A DNA stretch of 64,000 nucleotides, taken from the NCBI GenBank assembly GCA_021789975.1, contig JAJYIT010000025.1, positions 1 through 64,000 on the forward strand. Reading direction: 5' to 3'. Position 1 is the stretch's first letter; each line of letters begins with the position of its first letter. Of the stretch, positions 1-9,144 are shown in pieces. The notes below the pieces were generated by a model that ran no database searches, had not been told where the DNA came from, and was given only the letters and a program-made list of their open reading frames with translations. The translations under genes and the position numbers were made by a program. The stretch is from Bacteroidota bacterium. GTDB taxonomy: Bacteria > Bacteroidota > Ignavibacteria > Kryptoniales > JAKASW01.

Positions 1-100
1 CTTCACCACTCCTATCCGTTCCTCATCAACGGAAAGAGCTTCCGTTTGAAAACCATTAACAAATAGGTATCTTCAACTGTGCAATTTTCCGCGGAATATT

Positions 101-886
101 GTGCAACTTTCGGACGAAATCAACAACCGGATGGCAACAGATAACTTGGCAAAACAACTCAGTTGTTCATGGTTCATCCCGGGAGGGACTGCTGACCCAA
201 CAGCCGAACAGATCTTTCAGGAGATCGACGCTCAAGGTCAATCATTCTTTGATGCATCAGGGGATGATGACGCGTATACCGGGCTTATCTCCTTCCCTGG
301 AGACTCGCCTAATATTACCCAGGTCGGTGGCACGACTCTTCAGACTGGATCGGGTGGATCGTACTCCTCAGAAACCGTCTGGAATTGGGATGTTGAGTAT
401 TATCCCAATGATGACGGCCGGGGCAGCGGTGGGGGATATAGCACCCAGTATGAGCCCCCGAGTTATCAGCAAGGCGTTGACTTGACTGCCTACAGGAGCA
501 CTCCCGATGTTGCACTCACGGCAGATCATTGCTTAGTCTATGCGGATGGCCAAAATCTTACAGACAGAGGTGGGACAAGCTTTGCGGCGCCGCTATGGGC
601 AGGGTTTACAGCTCTGGTGAATCAGCAAATTGTGGAAGACTATGGTGCGGGGTCCGTGGGATTTATCAACCCAGCCGTATACGCCATTGGTGCTAATCCC
701 TCAAGGTACAGCAATGACTTCCACGACGTCGAGACCGGAAACAACGAATGGTCCGGGAGTCCAAATCAGTTCACTGCAACTGCTGGCTACGATCTTTGCA
801 CAGGCTGGGGATCTCCCAATGGACAATCACTGGTAAATGATCTTGCAAATACCCCTGTTTGGACAGGCAATGTCCAAGTCAACTAG
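101..886 (+). pseudogene. S53 (sedolisin) peptidase domain, 5'-incomplete and cut off by an in-frame TAG
   Basis: The C-terminal two thirds of a sedolisin-type serine carboxyl peptidase. The sequence shows the SGD element near residue 53 and the nucleophile motif GTSFAAP near residue 158, followed by a conserved calcium-site region (GYDLCTGWGSPNG). The catalytic Glu/Asp helix, which precedes this part in the family, is absent: the frame is closed by a TGA at 47-49 and the nominal start is a GTG inside the domain. The 3' end is a TAG at 884-886. The same frame continues beyond it as a beta-helix/T9SS protein (next entry), so both pieces were probably one secreted protein. S53 family membership is clear. 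Whether it is a pseudogene or a sequence error cannot be decided here. Confidence 0.8.
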
Positions 887-979
887 AACTTAACAATTCA
901 GAGCGGCGTTACGCTCGCAATCCACCCTGGGACAAACGTTACCTTTTCCAACGGCGCCGCCCTCATCATAAATGGTTCT

Positions 980-2638
980 TTGATAGCCGTTGGCACTTCT
1001 TCACAGCCAATCACCTTCACCAGTTCCAGCGGTACATGGGGAGGAATACAGTTCAACAATTCCTCCAGTGGGAATACCATCCAGTATGCCACCATACAAA
1101 ATGGTACATACGGCGTCTATCAAAATAATTCTGATGTCTACATTGCGAATTGCACAATACAAAACAATGGCACAGGCGTTTACTGCTATGCTTCCGCCGA
1201 CTCCATTTACTACAACACGTTTTCGAACAAGACCTATGGAATCTACGCGAGCAACGTAAACAACGGTGAATCCCCCGCTTCCTCGACTGCCTGGTATTGG
1301 GGTAACACTTTCAACAACGAAGAAACGACAATGTACCTCAACAACGCCGTGCCAAATTATGCTTTCAATCGAGGATATGATCTCTCGGAGGGTATCGTTG
1401 CCACTTCCAGCAACGAGGTAAACATCTGGACCACGCAACCAATGGGATATCAGTTGAGAGGCTATAACGTAATCAATTGCAACGGCTCTCCCAACGTCTG
1501 GGCTGAAAACTATTCGTACATCTACATGGGTTACGACATGGATGGCGGTTACAACACACTCTGCGAAACGAACTACCCATACCTCCAGGCAGACAACTAT
1601 TCCACAATATTGGCTGACAACAACTATTTTCAGGGAGGACCCGCAAACCTTACAGATGCTACATCCACAATACAGACCTATAGTCCCCTGAGCTCAGACC
1701 CGAATAACGCCGGATGCAGCGCTATGGCAGCTCAGGGTTTCCCGAACACTAGGTCAGGGGAGCAGCGCGCCGGCAGCAATGCGGTTATGTCAGATGTTGG
1801 CAACAGAAATCCAATGCTCACCACGGACTCCGCGGCCACAGACTTCTGGCAGGCGCTGCAGTTAGGTGAAAAGGGAAACAGTAGTTCGGCACTACCGATT
1901 CTTCAGGCGATGATAAATGGTCCTTATGACCAGAAATATTCTCCGAGCGCGCTCCTCTTTTACGACACATTCACTAATCATTCCGACAGTTCACAATACC
2001 ATAGCATGATTGCGATGTTACAGAGTGTTGCGAACAGAATAGGTCCAGATCCGTTGAAACCGTTCGCGATACGACTTCTGGCGCGTGAGGCAGCTTTGAG
2101 GAAAGACTTCACTGCGGCGAATAATTACAACATGGAACTGGTAAACAATTATCCGAAGTCGTCAAACCAGGTAAGCGCGCTTTACGATCTCATGGAATAT
2201 AATCTCGTGGTGGCAAATGACATCCCGAAAGTGCAGACGTTTCTGTCAGATATGGTTACCGACTATCCGAACGATAGCCTGACCGCCATGGCGAAGTTCA
2301 TCATGGGTCAGAGAACTTCACTCAGCGGTTCACAGAAACAGACTCAGCCGATTGCGGTCGAGAAAGTTCAGCCGACTGGGTTCAGTCTAGGTCAGGCCTA
2401 TCCTAATCCGTTCAACCCGACCACGACGATTAACTACCAGCTTCCCAAGGATGCTCACGTGACGATCAGGGTTTACGATGTCCTCGGTCGTGTTGTGGCT
2501 ACGCTTGTTGACGGTGAGGAGTCGGCAGGATACCACGAGGTGAGCTTTGATGGATCAAGCTTCGCCAGCGGAGTTTATTTTTACAAAATGAACGCGGGGA
2601 ATTTCAGCTCAGTCAAGAAATTCTTGCTCTTGAAGTAA
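980..2638 (+). CDS. Beta-helix protein with type IX secretion C-terminal domain (distal half of the S53 protein)
   Basis: The frame is open from 887, directly after the amber codon of the S53 fragment; TTG at 980 is only a formal start. The first part (to about residue 150) is Asn/Thr/Gly-rich with repeated IQN-type turns, as in right-handed parallel beta-helices. Residues about 285-450 are helical and repeat-like. The end carries a T9SS sorting domain: YPNPFNP near residue 474, then VYDVLGRVVATL and a terminal KKFLLLK. In known T9SS proteins this tail directs export through the outer membrane and is removed or anchored. Without the upstream signal peptide this piece could not be exported, which supports a broken gene. 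The function of the beta-helix is unknown. Confidence 0.8.
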   Translation: MIAVGTSSQPITFTSSSGTWGGIQFNNSSSGNTIQYATIQNGTYGVYQNNSDVYIANCTIQNNGTGVYCYASADSIYYNTFSNKTYGIYASNVNNGESPASSTAWYWGNTFNNEETTMYLNNAVPNYAFNRGYDLSEGIVATSSNEVNIWTTQPMGYQLRGYNVINCNGSPNVWAENYSYIYMGYDMDGGYNTLCETNYPYLQADNYSTILADNNYFQGGPANLTDATSTIQTYSPLSSDPNNAGCSAMAAQGFPNTRSGEQRAGSNAVMSDVGNRNPMLTTDSAATDFWQALQLGEKGNSSSALPILQAMINGPYDQKYSPSALLFYDTFTNHSDSSQYHSMIAMLQSVANRIGPDPLKPFAIRLLAREAALRKDFTAANNYNMELVNNYPKSSNQVSALYDLMEYNLVVANDIPKVQTFLSDMVTDYPNDSLTAMAKFIMGQRTSLSGSQKQTQPIAVEKVQPTGFSLGQAYPNPFNPTTTINYQLPKDAHVTIRVYDVLGRVVATLVDGEESAGYHEVSFDGSSFASGVYFYKMNAGNFSSVKKFLLLK

Positions 2639-2664
2639 GATCGCAAAGCTCTTGAGAAGAAGAG

Positions 2665-2687
2665 GGCTCCGTTCTTCGAGCGGAGCC
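2665..2687. terminator. Stem-loop between convergent genes
   Basis: Seven-base arms GGCTCCG and CGGAGCC enclose a 9-nt loop between the end of the T9SS gene and the end of the ABC permease on the other strand. Both flanks are pyrimidine/purine-biased rather than having a clean T tract, so a bidirectional terminator is plausible but not certain. Confidence 0.55.
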
Positions 2688-2759
2688 TTCAGCTTCGCAG
2701 CTCACGTAATTACTACTTTCAGCTCTCCATTAAGCGACTGCAAAACGCTCCTGTCTATC

Positions 2760-3509
2760 TCACACCTGTATTCTCTCGAACAGTCTGCTCCCGATTCCGA
2801 GGAGAGCGGCTGCTAATAAAAACAACACCACCATGTCGGTTGTCATTCCAAATACTGCCTCGCTACCGATGAATGAGAACCTGAGTCCATCAACGCCATA
2901 GCTCAGCGGATCGAGCATTGCGATAATGTCCATGACTTTCGGCAGCCCTTCAAGAGGAAAGAGGGCGCCGGAAAGGAAAAAGATCGGCATCACGAGAAAA
3001 TTCATAATCAGCTGGAAGCCCTGCATATCTTCCATCGTCGAGGCGAGAGCGATCCCGAGTGAAGTGAAAAGGATGGCAACAAGAAAAACGACGATCGCAC
3101 CGAGCGGCAGGAGGATTAGATCGTGCGGCCTGAAGCCGACGATCAACGTAAGGACAAAAACTATCACTCCCTGTATCGAGGCGACTGTTGCACCGCCGAG
3201 CGTCTTTCCTAACATGATCTGGAATCTTGATACAGGCGCGACCATGGTCTCCTTGAGGAAGCCGAATTGCCTGTCCCAGATTACGTCGATGCCCGAAAAG
3301 ATTGCCGTAAAGAGTACGCTCATGATAATTATGCCGGGGGCAAGGAATTGCATGTAATTGCCGGCACCGGCTTTCTTGAATACCGCCCCGAATCCGAATC
3401 CGAATGCCAGCAAGAAAAGCAAAGGCTGTCCGAGAGAACCGACGATTCTCGATTTAGATCTGAAATATTTCTTGAGCTGTCTGAGCCACATTATATAGAT
3501 TACGTCCAT
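2760..3509 (-). CDS. ABC-2 type export permease (DrrB-like)
   Basis: A 249-residue integral membrane protein with about six hydrophobic segments and the ABC-2 layout. A short cytoplasmic start is followed by TM1 around 25-45, a conserved stretch near residues 78-92 (DRQFGFLKETMVAP, typical of DrrB/NodJ-type permeases), and a final segment ending in RLFERIQV. GGAG precedes the ATG at a good distance. It is the last gene of a long minus-strand export locus and pairs with the DrrA-like ATPase immediately upstream. Family knowledge suggests export of a hydrophobic compound. The substrate cannot be read from the sequence. Confidence 0.88.
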   Translation of the reverse strand: MDVIYIMWLRQLKKYFRSKSRIVGSLGQPLLFLLAFGFGFGAVFKKAGAGNYMQFLAPGIIIMSVLFTAIFSGIDVIWDRQFGFLKETMVAPVSRFQIMLGKTLGGATVASIQGVIVFVLTLIVGFRPHDLILLPLGAIVVFLVAILFTSLGIALASTMEDMQGFQLIMNFLVMPIFFLSGALFPLEGLPKVMDIIAMLDPLSYGVDGLRFSFIGSEAVFGMTTDMVVLFLLAAALLGIGSRLFERIQV

Positions 3510-3546
3510 CGATCTATCACTCCGTCGTATTTTGTTTCATACAAAA

Positions 3547-3577
3547 GCATGGCGCAAAGGGCAAGGGGCATAGCGTT
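3547..3577. repeat. GCATAGCGC-type intergenic repeat, copy 1
   Basis: About 31 bp made of overlapping words gcatggcgcaaagg / gcaaggggcatagcg, lying between the permease and ATPase genes. Related copies lie at 4569-4592, 5874-5897 and 5958-5986 (inverted), each at a gene junction of the same locus. Confidence 0.6.
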
Positions 3578-3712
3578 CAAAAGGAGACAGGACCACAAAG
3601 CAATCTTTGGCTCAACCTCTTACTTCTCGTATCTGACCTCTGGCTTCTTGCATATTTTTCATTGATTCCAACATTGTACTATTCCATCGCCCCACTATCC
3701 CGTGCTTTCGGC

Positions 3713-4534
3713 TCACCTCCGCCTTCCTCCCCAGACCCGTCCCATCATCCTCATTCTATCGACACCGCTTGCTTCTTCCTCTCTGATCTTGTGTCCTGTC
3801 AGAGTCAGGAATGCGTCCTCAAGTGACTCCGCACCTGTTTTTGCTTTCAGCTCGGAAGAAATCCCGGTCGCTATAATCTTGCCGTGGTCTATGACCGCTA
3901 TTCGCTCAGCGACTCTGTCTGCCTCCTCCATGTAGTGAGTCGTAAAGAAAACCGTCATGCCTTCCTTCTCATTTATGTCCTTCACGTAGCTCCACATATG
4001 GTTTCTAGTTTGCGGATCGAGTCCCAGCGTTGGTTCATCGAGAAAAAGAATTGCCGGATGATGAAGCAACCCTCTGGCAATTTCGAGCCTGCGTTTCATC
4101 CCTCCGGAAAAAGTCTTCACCAACTCGTCCCTCTTGTCCCACAGCTCGACGAACCTCAGCATCTCTTCGATGCGACTCTTTCTGGTATTATGAGGTATCT
4201 TGTAACAGGTAGCATGAAACTCCATGTTCTCCATCGCCGTCAGGTCGTCGTCGAGACTCGGATCCTGAAAAACAATCCCGATAGATTTTCTCACACCATT
4301 CTTGTCGCTGGTTGTATCGTGTCCATTTAAGGTCACCGTGCCTTGGGTGGGATGAAGCAGAGTCGTGAGCATTTTGATCGTTGTAGATTTCCCGGCCCCG
4401 TTGGGACCGAGGAAGGCAAATATCTCGCCCTTCTTTACTTCGAATGAAATGTTATCGACGGCAGTGAAATCTCCGAACTTCTTCACGAGGTTGGAGACGG
4501 TTATCACATTGCCATGATCTATGTTGTAACTCAA
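3713..4534 (-). CDS. ABC transporter ATP-binding protein (DrrA-like)
   Basis: The nucleotide-binding subunit of a daunorubicin-resistance-type exporter. It shows Walker A GPNGAGKST, the Q-loop VFQDPSLDD, signature FSGGMKRRLEIARGL and Walker B LFLDEPTLGLDP, then the switch His in FFTTHYMEEADR. The C-terminal tail of about 50 residues is typical of the DrrA group. The longest frame would begin at 4597, but its first 21 codons run through an intergenic repeat. TTG at 4534-4532 has AGAGGA six bases upstream, so I prefer it (273 aa). It works with the ABC-2 permease downstream; the 203-nt gap between them contains repeat copy 1. Confidence 0.9.
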   Translation of the reverse strand: MSYNIDHGNVITVSNLVKKFGDFTAVDNISFEVKKGEIFAFLGPNGAGKSTTIKMLTTLLHPTQGTVTLNGHDTTSDKNGVRKSIGIVFQDPSLDDDLTAMENMEFHATCYKIPHNTRKSRIEEMLRFVELWDKRDELVKTFSGGMKRRLEIARGLLHHPAILFLDEPTLGLDPQTRNHMWSYVKDINEKEGMTVFFTTHYMEEADRVAERIAVIDHGKIIATGISSELKAKTGAESLEDAFLTLTGHKIREEEASGVDRMRMMGRVWGGRRR

Positions 4535-4568
4535 CTTGAATTCCTCTTTGTAATTTGATATTTGAAAA

Positions 4569-4592
4569 GCGCATAGCGCAAAGGGCAAAGCG
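4569..4592. repeat. GCATAGCGC-type intergenic repeat, copy 2
   Basis: gcgcatagcgcaaaggg followed by caaagcg, just upstream of the preferred start of the DrrA-like gene. If the longer start were used the repeat would be translated, which argues against that start. Confidence 0.6.
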
Positions 4593-4662
4593 TGCAAAGT
4601 GGATGGGAGGCAGAGAACAGGCTCAAATCATCCATCAATCCACTACTCAATTATTTCCACAG

Positions 4663-5835
4663 TTACTCTCCTCTCAACGCGCTGACGATATTGAGTTGTG
4701 CAGCTCTTGCTGAAGGAAGGAATCCTCCGACGAATCCCATAATGATTGCGAATATTATAGACGCCTGGATAGTCGATGGGTTCATGGCAAATGAAAATGT
4801 CAGATCGGAGAAACTCGAGTAGTTCATTGTCGTGATCGAAATGAACTGCAGGAACGAGGCGAGTCCGATGCCGATGACTCCTCCAATGAGCGCTACCAGG
4901 ATAGCTTCGAGCAGGAAAACCGTGAGGACACTTCTTCTAGCGAAACCGAGCGCGCGCATCGTACCTATTTCAACGGTGCGGTTGGCAACTTCCGCGTACA
5001 TCGTAATCATGGCACCAATCGCCGCTCCGATGCTGAAAATTACTGTCACGAAGATTCCGAGCACCTTGATAAAGGTCGTAAGCGATTGCGACTGTTCCGC
5101 GAAGTATTCAGGCTCTTTCGTCGGTACGTATTCGCTCAATCGTTTATCCATCGAAAATGCCTCTTTGAATTTCCGGAAGTCGGAGGGATTGTGTAATTCC
5201 AGAGTAATCGAAGAAACATAATTGCCGCGATGAAAAGCCTGCTGCACCTGTCGGTAGTCACCCCATATCTCTGAGTCGAAGCCGCTGTGGTTTGCATCGA
5301 ACACGCCGACTACATTCCAGTAATCGCCTGCCAACTTGATGGAACCGCCGATTCGCGCCTGCGGATATCTCTTTGCCACAGCCTGTCCCACGATCACTTG
5401 ACGCAGCGATGGGTTGAACATATGTCCCTGAACGACCTTCACGTTCGGGTGCAGCTCGAATATTGTCTGAGCGTTCACTCCGCGCACCGTGACGTTGTTC
5501 AGCGCTCCATCCGGTGTGCTGAGATTGATAACGACGACAGGCTGATCCGAGATGATCGATGATCCGGTGGAATCTTTCGCGATGTAGGGAAGTGCAGCGA
5601 CAATATCCTGGACGTCTCCTCCGATAATGCTCGAGATTTCTCCGTTTGCTCCTTTCCTCGTAACCACGACGTTATTGGGCGATCCGGTTGAAACCAGAGT
5701 CTTCCTGACTCCATTTGCAAGCATAAGCACTGCGGAGAACACGAAGATCACCAGTGTAATTCCTGCTACGGTAATAATGGTAGAAGTTTTTCTGTTCCTG
5801 AAATTCTTCATCATGTACTTCAGCGGAACTTTCAC
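4663..5835 (-). CDS. FtsX/MacB-type ABC permease (second of two)
   Basis: 390 residues with the FtsX-family topology: one TM near residues 18-40 after a basic start (MKNFRNRKTSTIITVAG), a large periplasmic MacB-core-like region (about 45-250), then three TMs in the C-terminal third with the conserved patch VEIGTMRALGFARRSVL. The start is GTG with GAGGAG about eight bases upstream. It follows a paralogous permease and a LolD/MacB-type ATPase and so forms the heterodimeric membrane part of that transporter. In characterised relatives these systems drive macrolide, peptide or lipoprotein transport by mechanotransmission across the inner membrane. The substrate is unknown here. Confidence 0.88.
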   Translation of the reverse strand: MKVPLKYMMKNFRNRKTSTIITVAGITLVIFVFSAVLMLANGVRKTLVSTGSPNNVVVTRKGANGEISSIIGGDVQDIVAALPYIAKDSTGSSIISDQPVVVINLSTPDGALNNVTVRGVNAQTIFELHPNVKVVQGHMFNPSLRQVIVGQAVAKRYPQARIGGSIKLAGDYWNVVGVFDANHSGFDSEIWGDYRQVQQAFHRGNYVSSITLELHNPSDFRKFKEAFSMDKRLSEYVPTKEPEYFAEQSQSLTTFIKVLGIFVTVIFSIGAAIGAMITMYAEVANRTVEIGTMRALGFARRSVLTVFLLEAILVALIGGVIGIGLASFLQFISITTMNYSSFSDLTFSFAMNPSTIQASIIFAIIMGFVGGFLPSARAAQLNIVSALRGE

Positions 5836-5873
5836 GGGATTAACTCCTCACATAATTTCAAATTCAATGTACA

Positions 5874-5986
5874 GCATAGCGCAAAGTGCATAGCGTTACG
5901 AGAGCCTGCTGCAATGAGAACGCAAAGTTGGTTGTCCTCTATCAGGATTCCCTTTTTCGCGCTATGCCCTATGCGCTTTGTGCTTT
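5874..5986. repeat. Inverted pair of GCATAGCGC-type repeats (copies 3 and 4)
   Basis: Copy 3 (5874-5897, gcatagcgcaaagtg then catagcgtt) and copy 4 (5958-5986, complementary orientation, cgctatgccctatgcgc) face each other across about 60 nt in the gap between the two FtsX-type permease genes. The arms are imperfectly complementary and could fold in the transcript. Confidence 0.6.
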
Positions 5987-5991
5987 ACGGC

Positions 5992-7149
5992 TCATCCGAC
6001 AAACCTTATTCCATCTGCAATTCTTGTATTCATGGCACGCTGGATTGGGAAGATAGCCGCGGCGATCCCGACAAAGACAACTGCAGTGAAAGCAGTTATG
6101 AGTGTGATCGATTGCACGGATAATTCCGCGCCTAGAAAGTTTGAGAAACTTGCAAAGGAATTTACGAGCGGATATGTCAGAAATATTCCAAGGATTCCAC
6201 CGAGGAGGGAAACAAGCAGCGATTCACCGAGTATCATCCCGACAAGATGTCGACCCGAGAATCCGATCGCCTTGAGGACTGCGTATTCTCTTGTCCTTTC
6301 TCGCGCCGACATTATCATGGTATTTGCCAGGACAAGCATGATTATTCCGACGATTACGAATGACACATAATTCATTGCGGAAATAATTGCACCGGCTGAG
6401 GCGAGGAATCCCTGCTGGAACTGCCGCTCCGATTCGGTCTTTGTCTCGGCGGGAGAGTTTGCAAAGAGGGCATCGATCTCCTTGCTTACTTCTCCGGGGT
6501 TTGCTCCGTTCGCGATTTGCTCGACGTACCATCCTACCTCGTCAGCCCGGCCGGGGAAGGTCTGCTTGACTTCCTCGTTCAGATAATTCCAGTTCAGGAA
6601 CATCGACATAGCGTCCGTGCTCTTGAACTCCGGTTTGTAAATCCCTGCCACCTGGAATTCCCATGTGCCGGGATATATGTCGCCATTTATCGTGATGACA
6701 TCCCCGGCCTTGAAATTGTATCGCTGCGCCAGTGCGCTGCCGACGATGCACGAATTCGGTTGGGACTGAAATTCTGCAAATGCTTTTTTACCGATCTCAT
6801 ATTCCGGATAGACTGAGAAAAAAGTATTCGGATCGACGGCGTATCGTGCAAAGAAATGGCTCTGGTCGATATATGTGCCGCCAAACCAGTTCATATAAGT
6901 TACCTGTTTAACTCCGGGCACTTGCTTTATCTGGTTGAAATAGGAAAGCGGGAGCGGGTTTATAAATGTAACGGCATCGCGCGTAACCAGTCTGTCCGCA
7001 GATGATGCCCGCACACCTGAACCAAAAGCATTCACAACTGTACGGAGCAGCCCAAATGCCATTACTGCTACCCCGATTCCGAGTATCGTCAGGAATGTTC
7101 TGAGCTTATGCCTGAAGGAATTCTTGAAGATCAATTTCAATACTTTCAT
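5992..7149 (-). CDS. FtsX/MacB-type ABC permease (first of two)
   Basis: 385 residues: TM1 at about 13-35 (FRHKLRTFLTILGIGVAVMA), an extracytoplasmic domain to about residue 255, then three C-terminal TMs and the FtsX-family patch REYAVLKAIGFSGRHLVGM. GGAGAG precedes the ATG. It starts 15 nt after the stop of the ATPase gene, so the two are surely co-transcribed. It resembles the downstream permease in layout but not closely in sequence, as expected for a heterodimeric pair. Family knowledge makes it the membrane partner of a tripartite export system with the HlyD-like adaptor. Confidence 0.9.
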   Translation of the reverse strand: MKVLKLIFKNSFRHKLRTFLTILGIGVAVMAFGLLRTVVNAFGSGVRASSADRLVTRDAVTFINPLPLSYFNQIKQVPGVKQVTYMNWFGGTYIDQSHFFARYAVDPNTFFSVYPEYEIGKKAFAEFQSQPNSCIVGSALAQRYNFKAGDVITINGDIYPGTWEFQVAGIYKPEFKSTDAMSMFLNWNYLNEEVKQTFPGRADEVGWYVEQIANGANPGEVSKEIDALFANSPAETKTESERQFQQGFLASAGAIISAMNYVSFVIVGIIMLVLANTMIMSARERTREYAVLKAIGFSGRHLVGMILGESLLVSLLGGILGIFLTYPLVNSFASFSNFLGAELSVQSITLITAFTAVVFVGIAAAIFPIQRAMNTRIADGIRFVG

Positions 7150-7164
7150 TTTTCCACTCTCCGG

Positions 7165-7857
7165 TTAAGCTGCCTGCCCATCGGCTGGAAGAAGATCGCC
7201 TTTCTCAAGATGGCGCAAAGTCTTTGCTCTCGAAGCGGTGTGAGCATCATGTGTTACCAAAACGATGGTCTTCTTGAATTCCGAATTGAGCCTTTGCATT
7301 AAAGTCATAATTTCTTCAGCGGAATTTTTATCGAGGTCGCCGGTCGGCTCGTCAGCGATGAGGATGAGGGGATCAGTTACGATCGCCCGGGCGATTGCGA
7401 CTCTCTGCTCCTGCCCGCCGGACAGTTGTTTAGGATAGTAGTTCATTCTCTCGGCGAGTCCCACGATGTTCAGCGCCGCTTCGACATGCTGCTTTCTTTC
7501 TTGCTTCGACAACTTCGTCAGGAGCAAAGGGAGCTCGACGTTCTCATAGGCCGTGAGAACGGGAATCAGATTATAAAACTGGAAGATGAAACCGATATTC
7601 GATGATCGCCATTTTGCGAGGGCAGATTCGCTGAGTCTTGCAATATCGGTGCCGCCAACGATAATTTCACCGCCGGTCGGTTTGTCGATGCCGGCTATCA
7701 AGTTGAGCAAAGTTGTCTTGCCGGAACCCGACGGTCCCATCAGCGCAAGGAACTCGCCGTTTCCAACGGAAAGATTTATTCCAGTCAGAACCGGGGTCTC
7801 AATACTGTCCCTGCGATAAATTTTCGATACCTCTTTGATCTCGATAAGATTTGCCAT
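7165..7857 (-). CDS. ABC transporter ATPase, LolD/MacB family
   Basis: 230 residues, the usual size for LolD-type subunits. Walker [14 protein letters not shown]-loop [12 protein letters not shown], signature [15 protein letters not shown] and Walker [14 protein letters not shown] are all intact, followed by the switch His in [15 protein letters not shown] lies five bases before the ATG. Placed between the adaptor gene and the two FtsX-type permeases, it powers that exporter. The usual signature is GGQQQR; here GGQEQR, a conservative change unlikely to matter. Confidence 0.93.
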   Translation of the reverse strand: MANLIEIKEVSKIYRRDSIETPVLTGINLSVGNGEFLALMGPSGSGKTTLLNLIAGIDKPTGGEIIVGGTDIARLSESALAKWRSSNIGFIFQFYNLIPVLTAYENVELPLLLTKLSKQERKQHVEAALNIVGLAERMNYYPKQLSGGQEQRVAIARAIVTDPLILIADEPTGDLDKNSAEEIMTLMQRLNSEFKKTIVLVTHDAHTASRAKTLRHLEKGDLLPADGQAA

Positions 7858-7898
7858 CTATACTCCTCGATAGTTGTTTGTTGAGCATTGAGTATTGC

Positions 7899-9092
7899 TC
7901 ATTCTTTCACGCTCACTTTTGTACCATCTTTGATCTGCCTGGATGGTGAATCGACGACCTGTTCGTCATCCGAAAGTCCGGATTTCACCTGAACGTAGCT
8001 GCTGAACGACTGACCCACGGACACTCTTGTCTCCAGGGCGCGGCCATTTACGATTCGGAAGGCAACCTGATTACCATCCCTGGTAACCACGGCAGATGAA
8101 GGAACTACCAATACTCTCGCGGCGGGTTTGTCTCCGAGGGACTTGTTGGCTGCAAGGAACAACACCTTCGCACTCATCTCCGGCAGCACACGGCTGTCAT
8201 ACTTTGTAAACTTCACTTTCACTGTCACGGTGCCTTTGGCACGGTCCGCAGTCGGAATTATCTTCGAAACGTATCCCCGGTACTGGACATCAGGGTACGC
8301 ATCCAGAGTTATGATGCAAGGTTGTCCGGGACTTACTTGTCCGATGTTCGATTCCGAGACATCCGGTTCGACTTCCAGTGAACTCAGGTCTGCAATTGTC
8401 GCCACCGTTCCTCGTGCCATGATGCTGCCCGCCATCGGCGCTACGATTTCTCCGACGTTGGCATTTTTGGTGAGTACCGTGCCGTTGAATGGTGCCCGGA
8501 TTATTGTGTTCTCGACCGCTACTTGTGTTGCCTGTACGTTGGCTTTTGCGACATCCACCGACGCCTTCGCCTTCATGTACTGAGCCTCAGCAGTCTCGTA
8601 TGCCGACTCCGTGATTGATTCCGTCTTGAGAAGCTTCTTGTCTCTTTCATAATTCCATTTTGCATCCGCAAAGGCGGCATTGTTCAATTCCAGATTGGCT
8701 TTCGCCTCAGCAAGCTGCGCCTTCACGTCGTTGTCTTCGAGCCTGGCTATGATCTCTCCTTTTGTAACCTTGTCTCCCGCGCCGACACCGAGGTAAACGA
8801 GTATTCCCGTCGCTTTGGACGTGACGGCGGCTTCCGTTTCCGCAATCACATAACCGCTTGCGGTCAGGACGGCGTCATACGCCGCGGGCGATTGGAGGGC
8901 AACGGTGGCTGCTTTCACTTTCACTGCTGAGTTACCGGCGGCGATGATGGCAGCTGCCACTCCGGCAATGATCAGCAATGCCGGTATTCCGACGGAAAAA
9001 AGTCTCCTGGAATTTCTGCCTCGATGAGCTGCAGGCGAGCGTTTCGAATTGTCTATTCGCAGGGATGACAAATCAGGGTTTTGTGTACTCAC
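7899..9092 (-). CDS. HlyD-family periplasmic adaptor subunit (membrane fusion protein)
   Basis: 397 residues. The short cytoplasmic N-terminus is basic (residues 18-28), then one TM (about 31-50). A split biotinyl-lipoyl-like domain follows: TASGYVIAETEAAVTSK, then GDKVTKGEIIARL near 105-117. A helical hairpin spans about 120-190. The second lipoyl half (TIIRAPFNGTVLTKNANVGE) and beta-barrel domains complete the MacA/HlyD layout. Start is GTG with AGAGGA upstream. It bridges the inner-membrane ABC complex to an outer-membrane channel. No TolC-type gene is present in the window, so the channel must be encoded elsewhere. Confidence 0.92.
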   Translation of the reverse strand: MSTQNPDLSSLRIDNSKRSPAAHRGRNSRRLFSVGIPALLIIAGVAAAIIAAGNSAVKVKAATVALQSPAAYDAVLTASGYVIAETEAAVTSKATGILVYLGVGAGDKVTKGEIIARLEDNDVKAQLAEAKANLELNNAAFADAKWNYERDKKLLKTESITESAYETAEAQYMKAKASVDVAKANVQATQVAVENTIIRAPFNGTVLTKNANVGEIVAPMAGSIMARGTVATIADLSSLEVEPDVSESNIGQVSPGQPCIITLDAYPDVQYRGYVSKIIPTADRAKGTVTVKVKFTKYDSRVLPEMSAKVLFLAANKSLGDKPAARVLVVPSSAVVTRDGNQVAFRIVNGRALETRVSVGQSFSSYVQVKSGLSDDEQVVDSPSRQIKDGTKVSVKE

Positions 9093-9144
9093 AGAATCCT
9101 CTCATTGTATTTCATATTTGGTTCAAGGGTTCTTATCCGCCTTC

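Noticed and set aside
4535-4597. N-terminal extension of the DrrA-like ATPase
   Set aside because: Its codons are those of an intergenic repeat found elsewhere; TTG 4534 has a better site.
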